DNA of 41,481 nucleotides from positions 1-41,481 of the forward strand of contig JAIXPL010000081.1 in the NCBI GenBank assembly GCA_027486255.1, given 5' to 3'. Both the position numbers and the translations under genes were made by a program. This stretch comes from Comamonadaceae bacterium. Lineage in GTDB: Bacteria > Pseudomonadota > Gammaproteobacteria > Burkholderiales > Burkholderiaceae_C. Of this stretch, positions 15,542 to 26,506 are shown one piece after another. How positions within the stretch are numbered: the first letter of the stretch is position 1; each line of letters starts with the position of its first letter. The notes below the pieces were generated by a model. That model was not told the origin of the DNA. It did no database searches and was given only the letters and a program-made list of their open reading frames with translations.

Positions 15542-16852
15542 TCAGCGCTCGAGTCCCATGAACCAGTTCGGCACGCTGGTGACGATGCCGGGGAACACCG
15601 TGATGAGCACGATGGCCAGGATCATGCAGCCGAAGAAAGGCAGGGTCATGCGTGCGATGCGGTTGCTGTCTACCCCCGTCATGTTCTGAAGCACGAAGAG
15701 GTTAAAGCCCACAGGTGGCGTGATCTCGGCGATCTCGATGAGCATGATGATGAAGATGCCAAACCACACCAGGTCGAAGCCGGCCTTCTGCACCATGGGC
15801 AACACCACCGCGCTGGTGAGCACGATCATGGAAATGCCGTCGAGCGCGGTGCCAAGGATCAGGTAGACCACCACCAGCACGGCGATCAAGCCGTAGGCCG
15901 AGAGGTTCAGGCCGTGCACGAATTCCGCCAGCTCGCGCGGGATGCCGGTAAAAGCCATGGTCTTGGTGAGGAAGGCGGCGCCGGCCAGGATGAACATGAT
16001 CATGCAGCTCACGCGCGTGGCGCCCACCAGGCCCTGCCAGAAGTTCTGCCAAGTCAGGCTGCGGCCAGCCGCCGCAATCGCCAGCGAGCCCACCACACCC
16101 CAGGCCGCGCATTCGGTGGCCGTGGCGATGCCGGCCACCAGCACCCACACGATGAACACGATCAAGAGGCCGCAAGGAATAAGGCTGCCCGAGCGCCTGA
16201 GTTTTTCCCCGAAGCTGCACGGTGGCTCGGCCGCGGGCACCTTGTCCGGGTGGCGCAGGCTCCACCAAATGATGTAGCCCGAAAACAGGCCCATGAGCAA
16301 AAAGCCCGGCAGGAAACCGGCCAGGAAGAGGCGGATCACGCTGGCGTCGGCCGCCACGGCATAAACCACCATGGTGATGGACGGCGGAATCAGAATGCCC
16401 AGGCCACCCGCGGCCGAGAGCGAGCCCAGGGCGAGGCTGCGGTCGTAGCCGCGCCGCTCCAGCTCAGGCAGGGCCACCTTGGCGATGGTGGCGCAGGTGG
16501 CCGCTGATGAACCGGAGACCGAGCCAAAGATGCCGCAGCCCAGCACCGTGGTGTGCATCAGCCGGCCCGGCACGCGCGAGAGCCAGGGCGACAGGCCATC
16601 GAACATCTGCGCCGACAAGCGCGTGCGGTAGAGGATCTCGCCCATCCAGATGAACAGCGGCAGGGCCGCCAGCTCCCAGCTCGCGGTGGTTTCCCAGAAC
16701 GAGGAGAAGAGGTTCATGCCCGGCTGCGTGTTGGTGAAGAAGGCCTGGCCGACCCAGGCGACGATGGCCAGGGTCATGGCGATCCACACGCCGCCGGAGA
16801 GCATCAGCAGCATCAGGAACAGCAGCAGGCCGCCAATCTCAAGCAAGCCCAT
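15542..16852 (-). CDS. dctM: TRAP transporter large permease (DctM)
   Basis: A 436-residue polytopic inner-membrane protein with about 12 hydrophobic segments, the sodium-coupled transport subunit of a TRAP system. Family landmarks are the SSAATCATIAKVALPELERRGYD stretch near residue 120 and AAGGLGILIPPSITMVVYA after it, plus ITPPVGFNLFVLQNMTG near the end. The ATG at 16852 overlaps the dctQ stop (TGATG) and follows GAGGAGC; a GTG one codon upstream is less likely. It is the last gene of the dctP-dctQ-dctM operon. The substrate is set by DctP and is not known. Confidence 0.9.
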   Translation of the reverse strand: MGLLEIGGLLLFLMLLMLSGGVWIAMTLAIVAWVGQAFFTNTQPGMNLFSSFWETTASWELAALPLFIWMGEILYRTRLSAQMFDGLSPWLSRVPGRLMHTTVLGCGIFGSVSGSSAATCATIAKVALPELERRGYDRSLALGSLSAAGGLGILIPPSITMVVYAVAADASVIRLFLAGFLPGFLLMGLFSGYIIWWSLRHPDKVPAAEPPCSFGEKLRRSGSLIPCGLLIVFIVWVLVAGIATATECAAWGVVGSLAIAAAGRSLTWQNFWQGLVGATRVSCMIMFILAGAAFLTKTMAFTGIPRELAEFVHGLNLSAYGLIAVLVVVYLILGTALDGISMIVLTSAVVLPMVQKAGFDLVWFGIFIIMLIEIAEITPPVGFNLFVLQNMTGVDSNRIARMTLPFFGCMILAIVLITVFPGIVTSVPNWFMGLER

Positions 16853-17415
16853 CACAGCTCCTCGGAGAAATCACCGCGCGCATGGCGCTCTTCGACGCGG
16901 GCCACGTAGCTGGGTTTGCCGCCACGGACCACGCACACGCACTCGTCGACCACCGCGATCACCAGGATGGCCGAACCCACCACGAAGCTCATCTGCGGAA
17001 TCCAGATGGGAATGGCCACCATGTTGCCGGCGATGTCCTTGAACTGCCAGCTCTGGTAGGTGAACAAGGCCGCCCAGTACCCCAGGTAGCCGATGGCCAC
17101 CAGGGCCACGGCCAAGGAAGCGATTTCCAGCCTGCGCCTGGCGGCCGGCCCGAGGGAGTCGAGCAGCAAGGTCACGCGCACGAAGTCGCCGTTGCGAAAG
17201 CTGTAGGCCATGCCCAGGAAGGCGGCGGCGGCGCACAGCCAGGCCACCACATCGTTGACCCAGGACACCCGCCAGTCGAGCTGGCGCCCGATGGAGGCAC
17301 CGATCATCAGCACCAGGATGGCCAGCACGCAGAGGGCGGCCAGGCCGCCTCCCAGGGCGTAAAGGCCATCGAGCAGGCGCCGCAGACCGGAGCGGGCGGG
17401 GGGCTGGGCAGGCAC
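16852..17415 (-). CDS. dctQ: TRAP transporter small permease (DctQ)
   Basis: A 187-residue membrane protein with four hydrophobic segments at roughly 20-45, 55-72, 98-118 and 140-163, the DctQ layout. The motif VSWVNDVVAWLCAAAAFLGMAYSFRNGDFVRV is characteristic, with the helix-bridging FRNGDFVRV region. It starts 2 nt after the dctP stop and its own stop overlaps the dctM start, so the three TRAP genes are tightly coupled. It links the receptor to the DctM channel. Confidence 0.88.
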   Translation of the reverse strand: MPAQPPARSGLRRLLDGLYALGGGLAALCVLAILVLMIGASIGRQLDWRVSWVNDVVAWLCAAAAFLGMAYSFRNGDFVRVTLLLDSLGPAARRRLEIASLAVALVAIGYLGYWAALFTYQSWQFKDIAGNMVAIPIWIPQMSFVVGSAILVIAVVDECVCVVRGGKPSYVARVEERHARGDFSEEL

Positions 17416-17417
17416 GG

Positions 17418-18395
17418 TCAGCGCCTGTAGGCGTCGAGCAGGGCTTTGCCGTCAGGGCCGGCTTTTTCCAGCCACTCCTTGAGCATGACCTCACCCACCC
17501 TCTTCATGTCGGCTTTGAGCTGCGCGCTGGGGGCCAGCACCTGCATGCCGTTGGCCTTGAGCCTGTCCTTGGTCTCCTGGTTCACGCGCTTGCTGGCGGC
17601 CTGACCCCGGACCTCGGCGGCCGCAGCGGCCTTGAGCACCGCCTCCTGGGTGGGCTTGTCCAAGGCGTCGAAGGCCTTCTTGTTCACCACGACCATGTTC
17701 TTGGGCAGCCAAGCTTCGAGGTCGTAGTAGAACTTCAGGTGCTCGAACAACTTGCTGTCCACGCCGGTGGCGCCCGAGGTCATGGTGGACTCGACCACGT
17801 TCGTGGCCAGCGCCTGCGAGAGTTCAGCGGCCTGCACCGTCACGGGCTGTGCGCTCACCAGATCGGCGATGCGTGCGGTGGCGGGGCTGTAGGCGCGCCA
17901 CTTGATACCCTTCAAGTCGGCGGCGCTGTTGATGGGCTTTTTGGTGTACAGGCCCTGCGGCGGCCAAGCCACCGCATAGAGGTAGACCAGGCCTTGCTCG
18001 GCCAGCTTCTTCTCGACCAGCGGCCTTTGCGCCGCCTGCAACTTGGCCGATTCGTCATAGCTGTCGGCGAGGAATGGCAGGCCATCAGCGCCGTAGATTT
18101 GCCACTCGTTCTGCAGATTGGCCTGCAGGATCTCGCCGGCCTGGGCCTGCCCGCCCTGCACGGCGCGCTTGATCTCGGGGGCCTTGAACAGCGATGCGTT
18201 GGCATGCACCGTGATCTTGAGCTTGCCGCCCGTGGCCTTGTCCACCTCGTTGGCAAACTGCACCAGGTTTTCAGAATGGAAGTTGGTGCTGGGGTAGGCC
18301 GCGGCCAGATCCCATTTGGTCTGCGCCTGGGCGGTGCCTGCGGCGAGGGTTATCGCCAGCGCCACGCCGGCCAGGGGGAAGAAACGTCGCTTCAT
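17418..18395 (-). CDS. dctP: TRAP transporter solute receptor (DctP)
   Basis: A 325-residue periplasmic receptor with a signal peptide to about residue 24 (ending GTAQAQ). It shows the TRAP DctP fold: TKWDLAAAYPSTNFHSENLVQFANEVDKATGGKLKI at the start of the mature protein, EILQANLQNE in the first lobe, and the ligand-anchoring GIKWRAYSPATARI arginine motif near residue 165. CGGAGG precedes the ATG. It heads the TRAP operon and diverges from a MarR-like gene with a shared 169-bp control region. Ligand unknown; the nearby hydantoinase/oxoprolinase gene suggests a cyclic amide or an amino-acid-like acid, but this is inference. Confidence 0.9.
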   Translation of the reverse strand: MKRRFFPLAGVALAITLAAGTAQAQTKWDLAAAYPSTNFHSENLVQFANEVDKATGGKLKITVHANASLFKAPEIKRAVQGGQAQAGEILQANLQNEWQIYGADGLPFLADSYDESAKLQAAQRPLVEKKLAEQGLVYLYAVAWPPQGLYTKKPINSAADLKGIKWRAYSPATARIADLVSAQPVTVQAAELSQALATNVVESTMTSGATGVDSKLFEHLKFYYDLEAWLPKNMVVVNKKAFDALDKPTQEAVLKAAAAAEVRGQAASKRVNQETKDRLKANGMQVLAPSAQLKADMKRVGEVMLKEWLEKAGPDGKALLDAYRR

Positions 18396-18484
18396 GGAAA
18401 GAGCCTCCGTGAGGGGTTGAGGAACGGTGATGCCACTGTAAGAAGCTCCGGCTCAAACGCGGTACGTACATTCCCCAATTACCG

Positions 18485-18504
18485 ACAATTCATCAACAAA
18501 TTGT
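18485..18504. promoter_or_regulatory. Palindromic operator candidate ACAATT-N8-AATTGT
   Basis: A perfect 6+6 inverted repeat spanning 20 bp between dctP and the MarR-like gene, just upstream of the -10 of the latter. Size and symmetry fit a MarR-type dimer site. It could control both directions. The binding protein is inferred to be the product of the gene at 18565. Confidence 0.5.
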
Positions 18505-18522
18505 GGCCATGGTTCCTATAAT
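18493..18522 (+). promoter_or_regulatory. Promoter of the MarR-like gene
   Basis: A perfect TATAAT at 18517-18522 with a weak -35 TCAACA at 18493-18498 (18-bp spacer). The predicted start near 18529 gives a leader of about 36 nt to the ATG at 18565. The -35 lies inside the inverted repeat at 18485-18504, as expected for autoregulation. Confidence 0.5.
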
Positions 18523-18564
18523 TTGCCGAATAGAAGCGCTTTTGCGCCCCAACAAGGTGACTCC

Positions 18565-19113
18565 ATGGCCAAGAAAGGCGAGCCTTCCCCGTCCAAGCCA
18601 GCCCAGGGCCAGCCGGCACCCATCGTGTCATCGGCGCACCTGGTCTCGCCGCACAGCGCGGAGATGAGCGAATTCGAGTTCGGCCTCATCGTGGCCGGCA
18701 ACGCCTTCCACCGCTGGGTGGTGCACTGCATGGCGGCAGCGGGCCTGAAGGACCTCACGCCGCTCGATGTGCTGGTGCTGCACCACGTCACGCACCGCGC
18801 GCGGGACAAGCGCCTGGCCGACATCTGCTTCATCATGAACATCGAGGACACGCACCTGATCAACTACGCCCTCAAGAAGCTGCAGGGCCTGGGCGTGGTG
18901 GCCTCGCGCAAGAACGGCAAGGACGTGACCTACTCCTCCACCGACGCTGGTTTCGAGATGGTGCAACGCTACCGCGAGATCCGCGAAAGCTGCCTGATCA
19001 ATGCCCTGAAGGCCGACGAGGGCCTGAACCGCGACATCGGCGAGCTGGCCCGCCTGCTGCGCATGCTCTCCGGGGTATATGACCAGGCCGCACGTTCTGC
19101 GGCGAGTTTGTGA
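18565..19113 (+). CDS. MarR-like winged-helix transcriptional regulator
   Basis: A 182-residue DNA-binding protein. I chose the ATG at 18565, which follows AAGGTGA at a good distance; an in-frame start at 18523 lies close to the predicted transcription start. After a Lys/Pro-rich tail of about 30 residues comes a winged helix: LTPLDVLVLHHVTHRARDKRLADICFIMNIEDTHLINYALKKLQGLGVV, then the wing SRKNGKDVTYSSTDAG. The C-terminal helices likely dimerise. It diverges from the TRAP operon and reads towards the hydantoinase gene, so it probably controls one or both. The effector is unknown; a substrate of that pathway is the obvious guess. Confidence 0.85.
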   Translation: MAKKGEPSPSKPAQGQPAPIVSSAHLVSPHSAEMSEFEFGLIVAGNAFHRWVVHCMAAAGLKDLTPLDVLVLHHVTHRARDKRLADICFIMNIEDTHLINYALKKLQGLGVVASRKNGKDVTYSSTDAGFEMVQRYREIRESCLINALKADEGLNRDIGELARLLRMLSGVYDQAARSAASL

Positions 19114-19119
19114 ACACCC

Positions 19120-19235
19120 CCATGCTGCGCGCACTGCGTGTCGCTCCGCATCCCCCCTGGCAGGGGGCGGCGCCTGCGGCCCGGCCAAGCCGGTTCCGCG
19201 GCGCCACTGGACTGTTTGCTTCGCCGGCCTAGGGC
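19120..19235 (+). repeat. Structured dispersed repeat of Comamonadaceae type (probable)
   Basis: The 147-bp gap between the MarR-like gene and the hydantoinase gene is filled by a sequence I recognise as a kind scattered between genes in Comamonadaceae genomes. It holds stacked hairpins: CCCCCT-GGC-AGGGGG at 19153-19167 and CCGGC-CAA-GCCGG at 19181-19193. Only one copy is in this window, so the repeat status rests on memory; the hairpins are directly visible. The exact boundaries are approximate. Confidence 0.5.
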
Positions 19236-19260
19236 TTGGCGTACTTCAAGGACCTTTCAC

Positions 19261-22914
<3,654 letters not shown>

Positions 22915-22921
22915 GGCCGCC

Positions 22922-23908
22922 TCAGTCCAAGCTGATGTTCTTGCGCTTGACCAGCTGCTCGTAGGTCTTGAACTTGAGATCGGCCTGACGGCGGATCTCG
23001 GCGGGGGTCCAGTTCAGGGTCTCGAAGGCAAAGGTGTTGAAGCGGGTTCTGACCTCGGGGTCGGCCAGCACCTTTTGCACGTCGGCATTGATCTTGGCCG
23101 ACACCTCAGCAGACAGGCCCTTGGGCGCCACCAGCGACACAAAAGAGTTGATGTCGAAGTTGGCGGGGCCGCCGGCTTCCTGCACGGTGGGCACATCCGG
23201 CATCTGCGGGATGCGCTTGGGCGCGGCCACGGCGATGTAGCGCAGCTTGCCGGCCTTGAAGACGCCTTGGCTCGACGGGATGGAGGCCATACTCCAGGCC
23301 GGCTCGCCCGCAGCCACCGAGGTGAACAGCTGCGAGACCTCGCGGTAAGCCACATGCGTCATGTCCAGGCCCGCCTGCAGATCCAGCTGCTCGCCAGCCA
23401 GGTGGCCCGGGCTGCCCACGCCCCATGAACCGAAGCTGAGCTTGCCGGGGTTGGCCTTGGCGTCGGCGATCAGGTCTTTCATGTCCTTCCACTTCGAATC
23501 CGTGGACACCGCCACCAGGAAGGGCGTGCGGAACAAGATGGCCACCGGATCGAAGTTCTCCAGCGTGACGAAGTTGCGGCTCTTGTAGAGCAGGGGCAGG
23601 GCCGACAGATGCTCGCTGTCGAGCTGCAAGAGGTTGTAGCCATCGGCCGGCAGGCGGCGCACGGCCTCGATGGCAATGAAGCCGCCACCGCCCGGGCGGT
23701 TGTTGATCAGGACCGGCTGACCCCAGAGCTTGGAGAGCTTGTCGCCCACCTGGCGCAGCACGGCATCGGGCCCGCTGCCGGGGGGAAAGGCCGTGGTGAG
23801 GGTCACGGGCTTGTTGGGAAAGCTCGGGTCGGCGTGCGCGCCAAAGGCGGCGGCCAGGCCCAGGCCCAGGGCGGCTGTGGCCAGGAGACGGTTCAGACGG
23901 ATATTCAT
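22922..23908 (-). CDS. Bug-family (TctC) solute receptor of the gentisate operon
   Basis: A 328-residue periplasmic receptor with a signal peptide to about residue 26 (ending FGAHA). Bug motifs are visible: TTAFPPGSGPDAVLRQ, LINNRPGGGGFIAIEAVRRLPADGYNLL, and KLSFGSWGVGSPGHLAGEQ. GGAG lies upstream of the ATG. It starts 52 nt after nagL and is probably the last gene of the 3-hydroxybenzoate operon, so its ligand may be 3-hydroxybenzoate, gentisate or a related aromatic acid. No TctA/TctB genes are nearby. The family call is firm; the ligand is a contextual guess. Confidence 0.9.
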   Translation of the reverse strand: MNIRLNRLLATAALGLGLAAAFGAHADPSFPNKPVTLTTAFPPGSGPDAVLRQVGDKLSKLWGQPVLINNRPGGGGFIAIEAVRRLPADGYNLLQLDSEHLSALPLLYKSRNFVTLENFDPVAILFRTPFLVAVSTDSKWKDMKDLIADAKANPGKLSFGSWGVGSPGHLAGEQLDLQAGLDMTHVAYREVSQLFTSVAAGEPAWSMASIPSSQGVFKAGKLRYIAVAAPKRIPQMPDVPTVQEAGGPANFDINSFVSLVAPKGLSAEVSAKINADVQKVLADPEVRTRFNTFAFETLNWTPAEIRRQADLKFKTYEQLVKRKNISLD

Positions 23909-23960
23909 GGGGCTGTTCTCCAGTGTGGACGGTGGTTCGGGGTGGTGGGCTCAGGCGGCG

Positions 23961-24599
23961 TCAGGCAGCGTCAGGCTGCTGCAGGGGCGCGGCCTTCTGG
24001 AAGGCGTCGAGCTTCATGCAGGCGGCATCGACGGCGCTGATGAGTGGCCAGCGGGCCATGTCGACCTTGAAGCGGCGTGCGCTTTCCACCTGCGGCACCA
24101 GGTACACATCGGCCAGGCCCGGCTGGCCGCCGAAGCAGAAGTCGCCGCGCGCAGGGTCGGCCGCGAGCAGGGCCTCGAAGGCATCGAAGCCGTCGGTGAT
24201 CCAGGTGGCGCACCAGGCGTTGATGGCCGCTTCATCGGCCTTGAACTGGTGGCGCAGGGCCTCCAGGATGCGGCGGTTGTTGATGGGGTGCACATCGCAG
24301 CCCACGATGGCGGCCAGCGCCCGCACCCGGGCGCGCTGCTCCGGGTTGGCCGGCAGCAAGGCGGGCGTGGGATGGCGCTCTTCGAGCCACTCGATGATGG
24401 CGGGCGACTGGGTCATGACGCGCTCACCGTCGACCAGCGCAGGCACCAGGCCTTGCGGGTTGATGGCCTTGAATTCGTCTTTGAGGTGCTGCTCGGTGCG
24501 CAGGTCGACGGGGATGTAGTCGACCGGCAGGCCCTTGAGGTTCAGCGCAATGCGCAGGCGGTGCGAGGTACCGCTGCGAAAGAAGTTGTAGAGCTTCAT
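23961..24599 (-). CDS. nagL: Maleylpyruvate isomerase (zeta-class GST family)
   Basis: A 212-residue glutathione S-transferase-like protein. The N-terminal SGTSHRLRIALNLKGLPVDYIPVDL carries the Ser9/Ser12-His13-Arg14 motif of zeta-class maleylacetoacetate/maleylpyruvate isomerases; NPQGLVPALVDGERVMTQSPAIIEWLEE follows. It converts maleylpyruvate, the product of gentisate dioxygenase, to fumarylpyruvate using glutathione. The ATG at 24599 is 19 nt after the nagK stop. Presence next to nagK and nagI favours the maleylpyruvate role over maleylacetoacetate isomerase of tyrosine breakdown. Confidence 0.88.
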   Translation of the reverse strand: MKLYNFFRSGTSHRLRIALNLKGLPVDYIPVDLRTEQHLKDEFKAINPQGLVPALVDGERVMTQSPAIIEWLEERHPTPALLPANPEQRARVRALAAIVGCDVHPINNRRILEALRHQFKADEAAINAWCATWITDGFDAFEALLAADPARGDFCFGGQPGLADVYLVPQVESARRFKVDMARWPLISAVDAACMKLDAFQKAAPLQQPDAA

Positions 24600-24618
24600 G
24601 CGTGCGTCTCCAAGTGAA

Positions 24619-25320
24619 TCAAGCGGCAGCGCCGATGGTGAGCGAGAGCTCGGCCACACCGGCGACGCGGCCGGTGATGGTGTCGCCGGGTACCACGGCA
24701 CCCACACCCTCGGGTGTGCCGGTGTAGATCAGGTCGCCGGGCTGCAGGTGGTAATAGAGCGAGAGGTCTTCGATGATCTCGCGGATGTTCCAGATCAACT
24801 TGTCGACGTTGGAGCTTTGCTGGGTCTGCCCGTTGACTTCCAGGGCAATGGCCGCGTCCTCGATCACCACGCCAGGCATGGGCACGATCTCGGTGCACAC
24901 AGCCGATTGCTCGAAGTCCTTGCCCGTGTCCCAAGGGCGGCCCTTGTCGCGCGCGACCAGCTGCAGGTCGCGGCGCGTCATGTCCAAGCCGGCGGCATAG
25001 CCGTAGACCAGCTCGTGCGCATTGGCCGCCTTGACGCGAAAGCCCGGCTTGCCGATGGCCAGCACCAGCTCCATTTCAAAGTGGTAATTCTTGGTTTCGG
25101 GCGGGTAGGCCACGGTGGCGCCGGACTCGACCAGGGTGGACGGCGTCTTGGTGAAGTAGAAGGCGCGCTCGGCAGACTTGTCGACGGGGCGGCCCATCTC
25201 GACGGCATGCGCATGGTAGTTGCGGCCCACGCAGAAGATGCGGCCCACAGGGTAGCGCTCGGCGCGCCCGCGGATCGCGAGGGAAGGAATGGCGTCAGGA
25301 GGAAAGAGGTAGGAGGTCAT
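24619..25320 (-). CDS. nagK: Fumarylpyruvate hydrolase
   Basis: A 233-residue fumarylacetoacetate hydrolase-fold enzyme that splits fumarylpyruvate into fumarate and pyruvate, the last step of the gentisate route. The family signature RIFCVGRNYHAHAVEMG is at 27-43, with metal ligands Glu82 and Glu84 in HFEMELVLAIG and Asp113 in GLDMTRRD. The start matches relatives well, but no Shine-Dalgarno sequence precedes the ATG: the 24 nt upstream run straight into a REPIN-like element at 25345. Translation may therefore depend on an A/U-rich leader, or the repeat insertion may have changed its expression. Confidence 0.9.
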   Translation of the reverse strand: MTSYLFPPDAIPSLAIRGRAERYPVGRIFCVGRNYHAHAVEMGRPVDKSAERAFYFTKTPSTLVESGATVAYPPETKNYHFEMELVLAIGKPGFRVKAANAHELVYGYAAGLDMTRRDLQLVARDKGRPWDTGKDFEQSAVCTEIVPMPGVVIEDAAIALEVNGQTQQSSNVDKLIWNIREIIEDLSLYYHLQPGDLIYTGTPEGVGAVVPGDTITGRVAGVAELSLTIGAAA

Positions 25321-25344
25321 TGTTCAAATAGCTTGTGGATCTTT

Positions 25345-25429
25345 GTAGGAGCCGAGCCCCTCGGCGATTCGTGGCGCACCTCGGTGTAACGAGGCATGCG
25401 CCGCATCGCCGAGGGGGCTCGGCTCCTAC
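25345..25429. repeat. REPIN-like element 1 (inside the gentisate operon)
   Basis: Two inverted arms of about 24 nt around a 37-nt centre. Each arm starts with GTAG then GA and a hairpin GCCGAG-C(3-4)-CTCGGC followed by GAT. The right arm differs from the left only by one extra loop C. The centre holds a further hairpin CCTCG-N6-CGAGG. The GTAG tetranucleotide next to an imperfect palindrome is the layout of REP sequences mobilised by RAYT transposases. It sits between nagI and nagK. Confidence 0.75.
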
Positions 25430-25445
25430 GAGGGCAGAGAAAGAA

Positions 25446-26486
25446 TCAGGCGCGCACTTCGTACACGCCGAGCTTGCGGTGCAGCGGCGATTCATCGGCC
25501 ATAAACAGGAAGGCCGGCTGGTCAGCCGAGAGGTTGCGCAAGGTGACGGCCTCGTAGCCGGGGGCGCAGCAGGTGTCGGCGGCCTCGAGGGTGAAGTCGC
25601 TGCCGCTGACCTGCACCTGGGCACGGCCTTCGATCTGATGGAACACGCAGGCGGGCGAGCGGGCGGGCAGCTTGAGCGTCTGGCCCGGGCGCAGCATCAG
25701 GGCGTAGTAGCCCAGGATGTTCTCGGCGTCCTCGCCGGTCTCGGGGTTCACGTAGGTGACCTGCACGCACTCGAGTGCGGGCTCATCGGCGGCCATGGCC
25801 TCGAGCGCGGCCCGCGCCTCCACCCATGGGTAGCGCAGCATGGGGTAGCGCTTGCCGCTCCTCTGGAACACCTGGGTGGGCACCACGCCGCCGCGGCCAT
25901 AAGCCCGCTCACCCCGACCCGGTTGCACCTGCTGGCGCTCGCCGTTGACGTGGTACGAGGTCTCCATGTAGTACACCAGGGGCAGGTCCAGCACGTCGAG
26001 CCAGATCACTGGGTCGGTGCCGTCGTGGCCATGCTCGTGCCACAGGCCCGTGGGCGTGAGGATGAGGTCGCCCCGGCTCATGGGGCACTTCTGGCCGTCG
26101 ACGGTGGTGTAAGCGCCTTCGCCTTCCACAATCATGCGCACCGCATTCGGTGTGTGGCGGTGCGATGGCGCCCACTCGCCGGGCAGCAAAAGCTGCATGC
26201 CCAGGTAGATGGCGGCGCTGGCCTGCATCTTCTCCAGGCCGTGGCCGGGGTTGGCCAGCACCAGCACGCGGCGCTCGGCTTTTTCAATCGGCGTGAGGTC
26301 ACCGGCACGCAGCAAGAGCGGCTTGATCGCCTGGTAGGCCCAGTGCGTGGGCTGGGTCTTGCGCGTGGGCACGTGCGGCGGCAACACGCCGCGCAGGCTG
26401 GGCCACAGGGGCACCAGGTTTTCGCTGGTGAGCTGGTCGCGGTAGTCGATCGGCAGGTCTTCGAGGCGGCCGAGGTCGTTGCTCAT
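25446..26486 (-). CDS. nagI: Gentisate 1,2-dioxygenase
   Basis: A 346-residue bicupin Fe(II) enzyme that cleaves gentisate to maleylpyruvate. Iron ligands are visible in the first cupin: His109 and His111 in PSHRHTPNAVRMIVEGEGAYT and His150 in GLWHEHGHDG. The second cupin (about 265-330, HQIEGRAQVQVSG) lacks a full ligand set, as usual. AAGGAG precedes the ATG at 26486; a longer start is rejected because it overlaps nagX. It follows nagX by 20 nt. The length matches bacterial gentisate dioxygenases. A close relative, salicylate 1,2-dioxygenase, is the main alternative, but the neighbours argue for gentisate. Confidence 0.92.
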   Translation of the reverse strand: MSNDLGRLEDLPIDYRDQLTSENLVPLWPSLRGVLPPHVPTRKTQPTHWAYQAIKPLLLRAGDLTPIEKAERRVLVLANPGHGLEKMQASAAIYLGMQLLLPGEWAPSHRHTPNAVRMIVEGEGAYTTVDGQKCPMSRGDLILTPTGLWHEHGHDGTDPVIWLDVLDLPLVYYMETSYHVNGERQQVQPGRGERAYGRGGVVPTQVFQRSGKRYPMLRYPWVEARAALEAMAADEPALECVQVTYVNPETGEDAENILGYYALMLRPGQTLKLPARSPACVFHQIEGRAQVQVSGSDFTLEAADTCCAPGYEAVTLRNLSADQPAFLFMADESPLHRKLGVYEVRA

Positions 26487-26506
26487 GTCGTGTCTCCTTG
26501 GAGGTT

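Noticed and set aside
18460..18500. Sigma-70 promoter for dctP on the minus strand
   Set aside because: Several TTG-containing -35 candidates exist, but none has an acceptable -10 at 16-18 bp; I could not support one.
19138..19260. N-terminal extension of the hydantoinase gene
   Set aside because: The added residues translate the structured repeat and do not belong to the family; MNTSSSKRW at 19261 leads directly into the conserved start.
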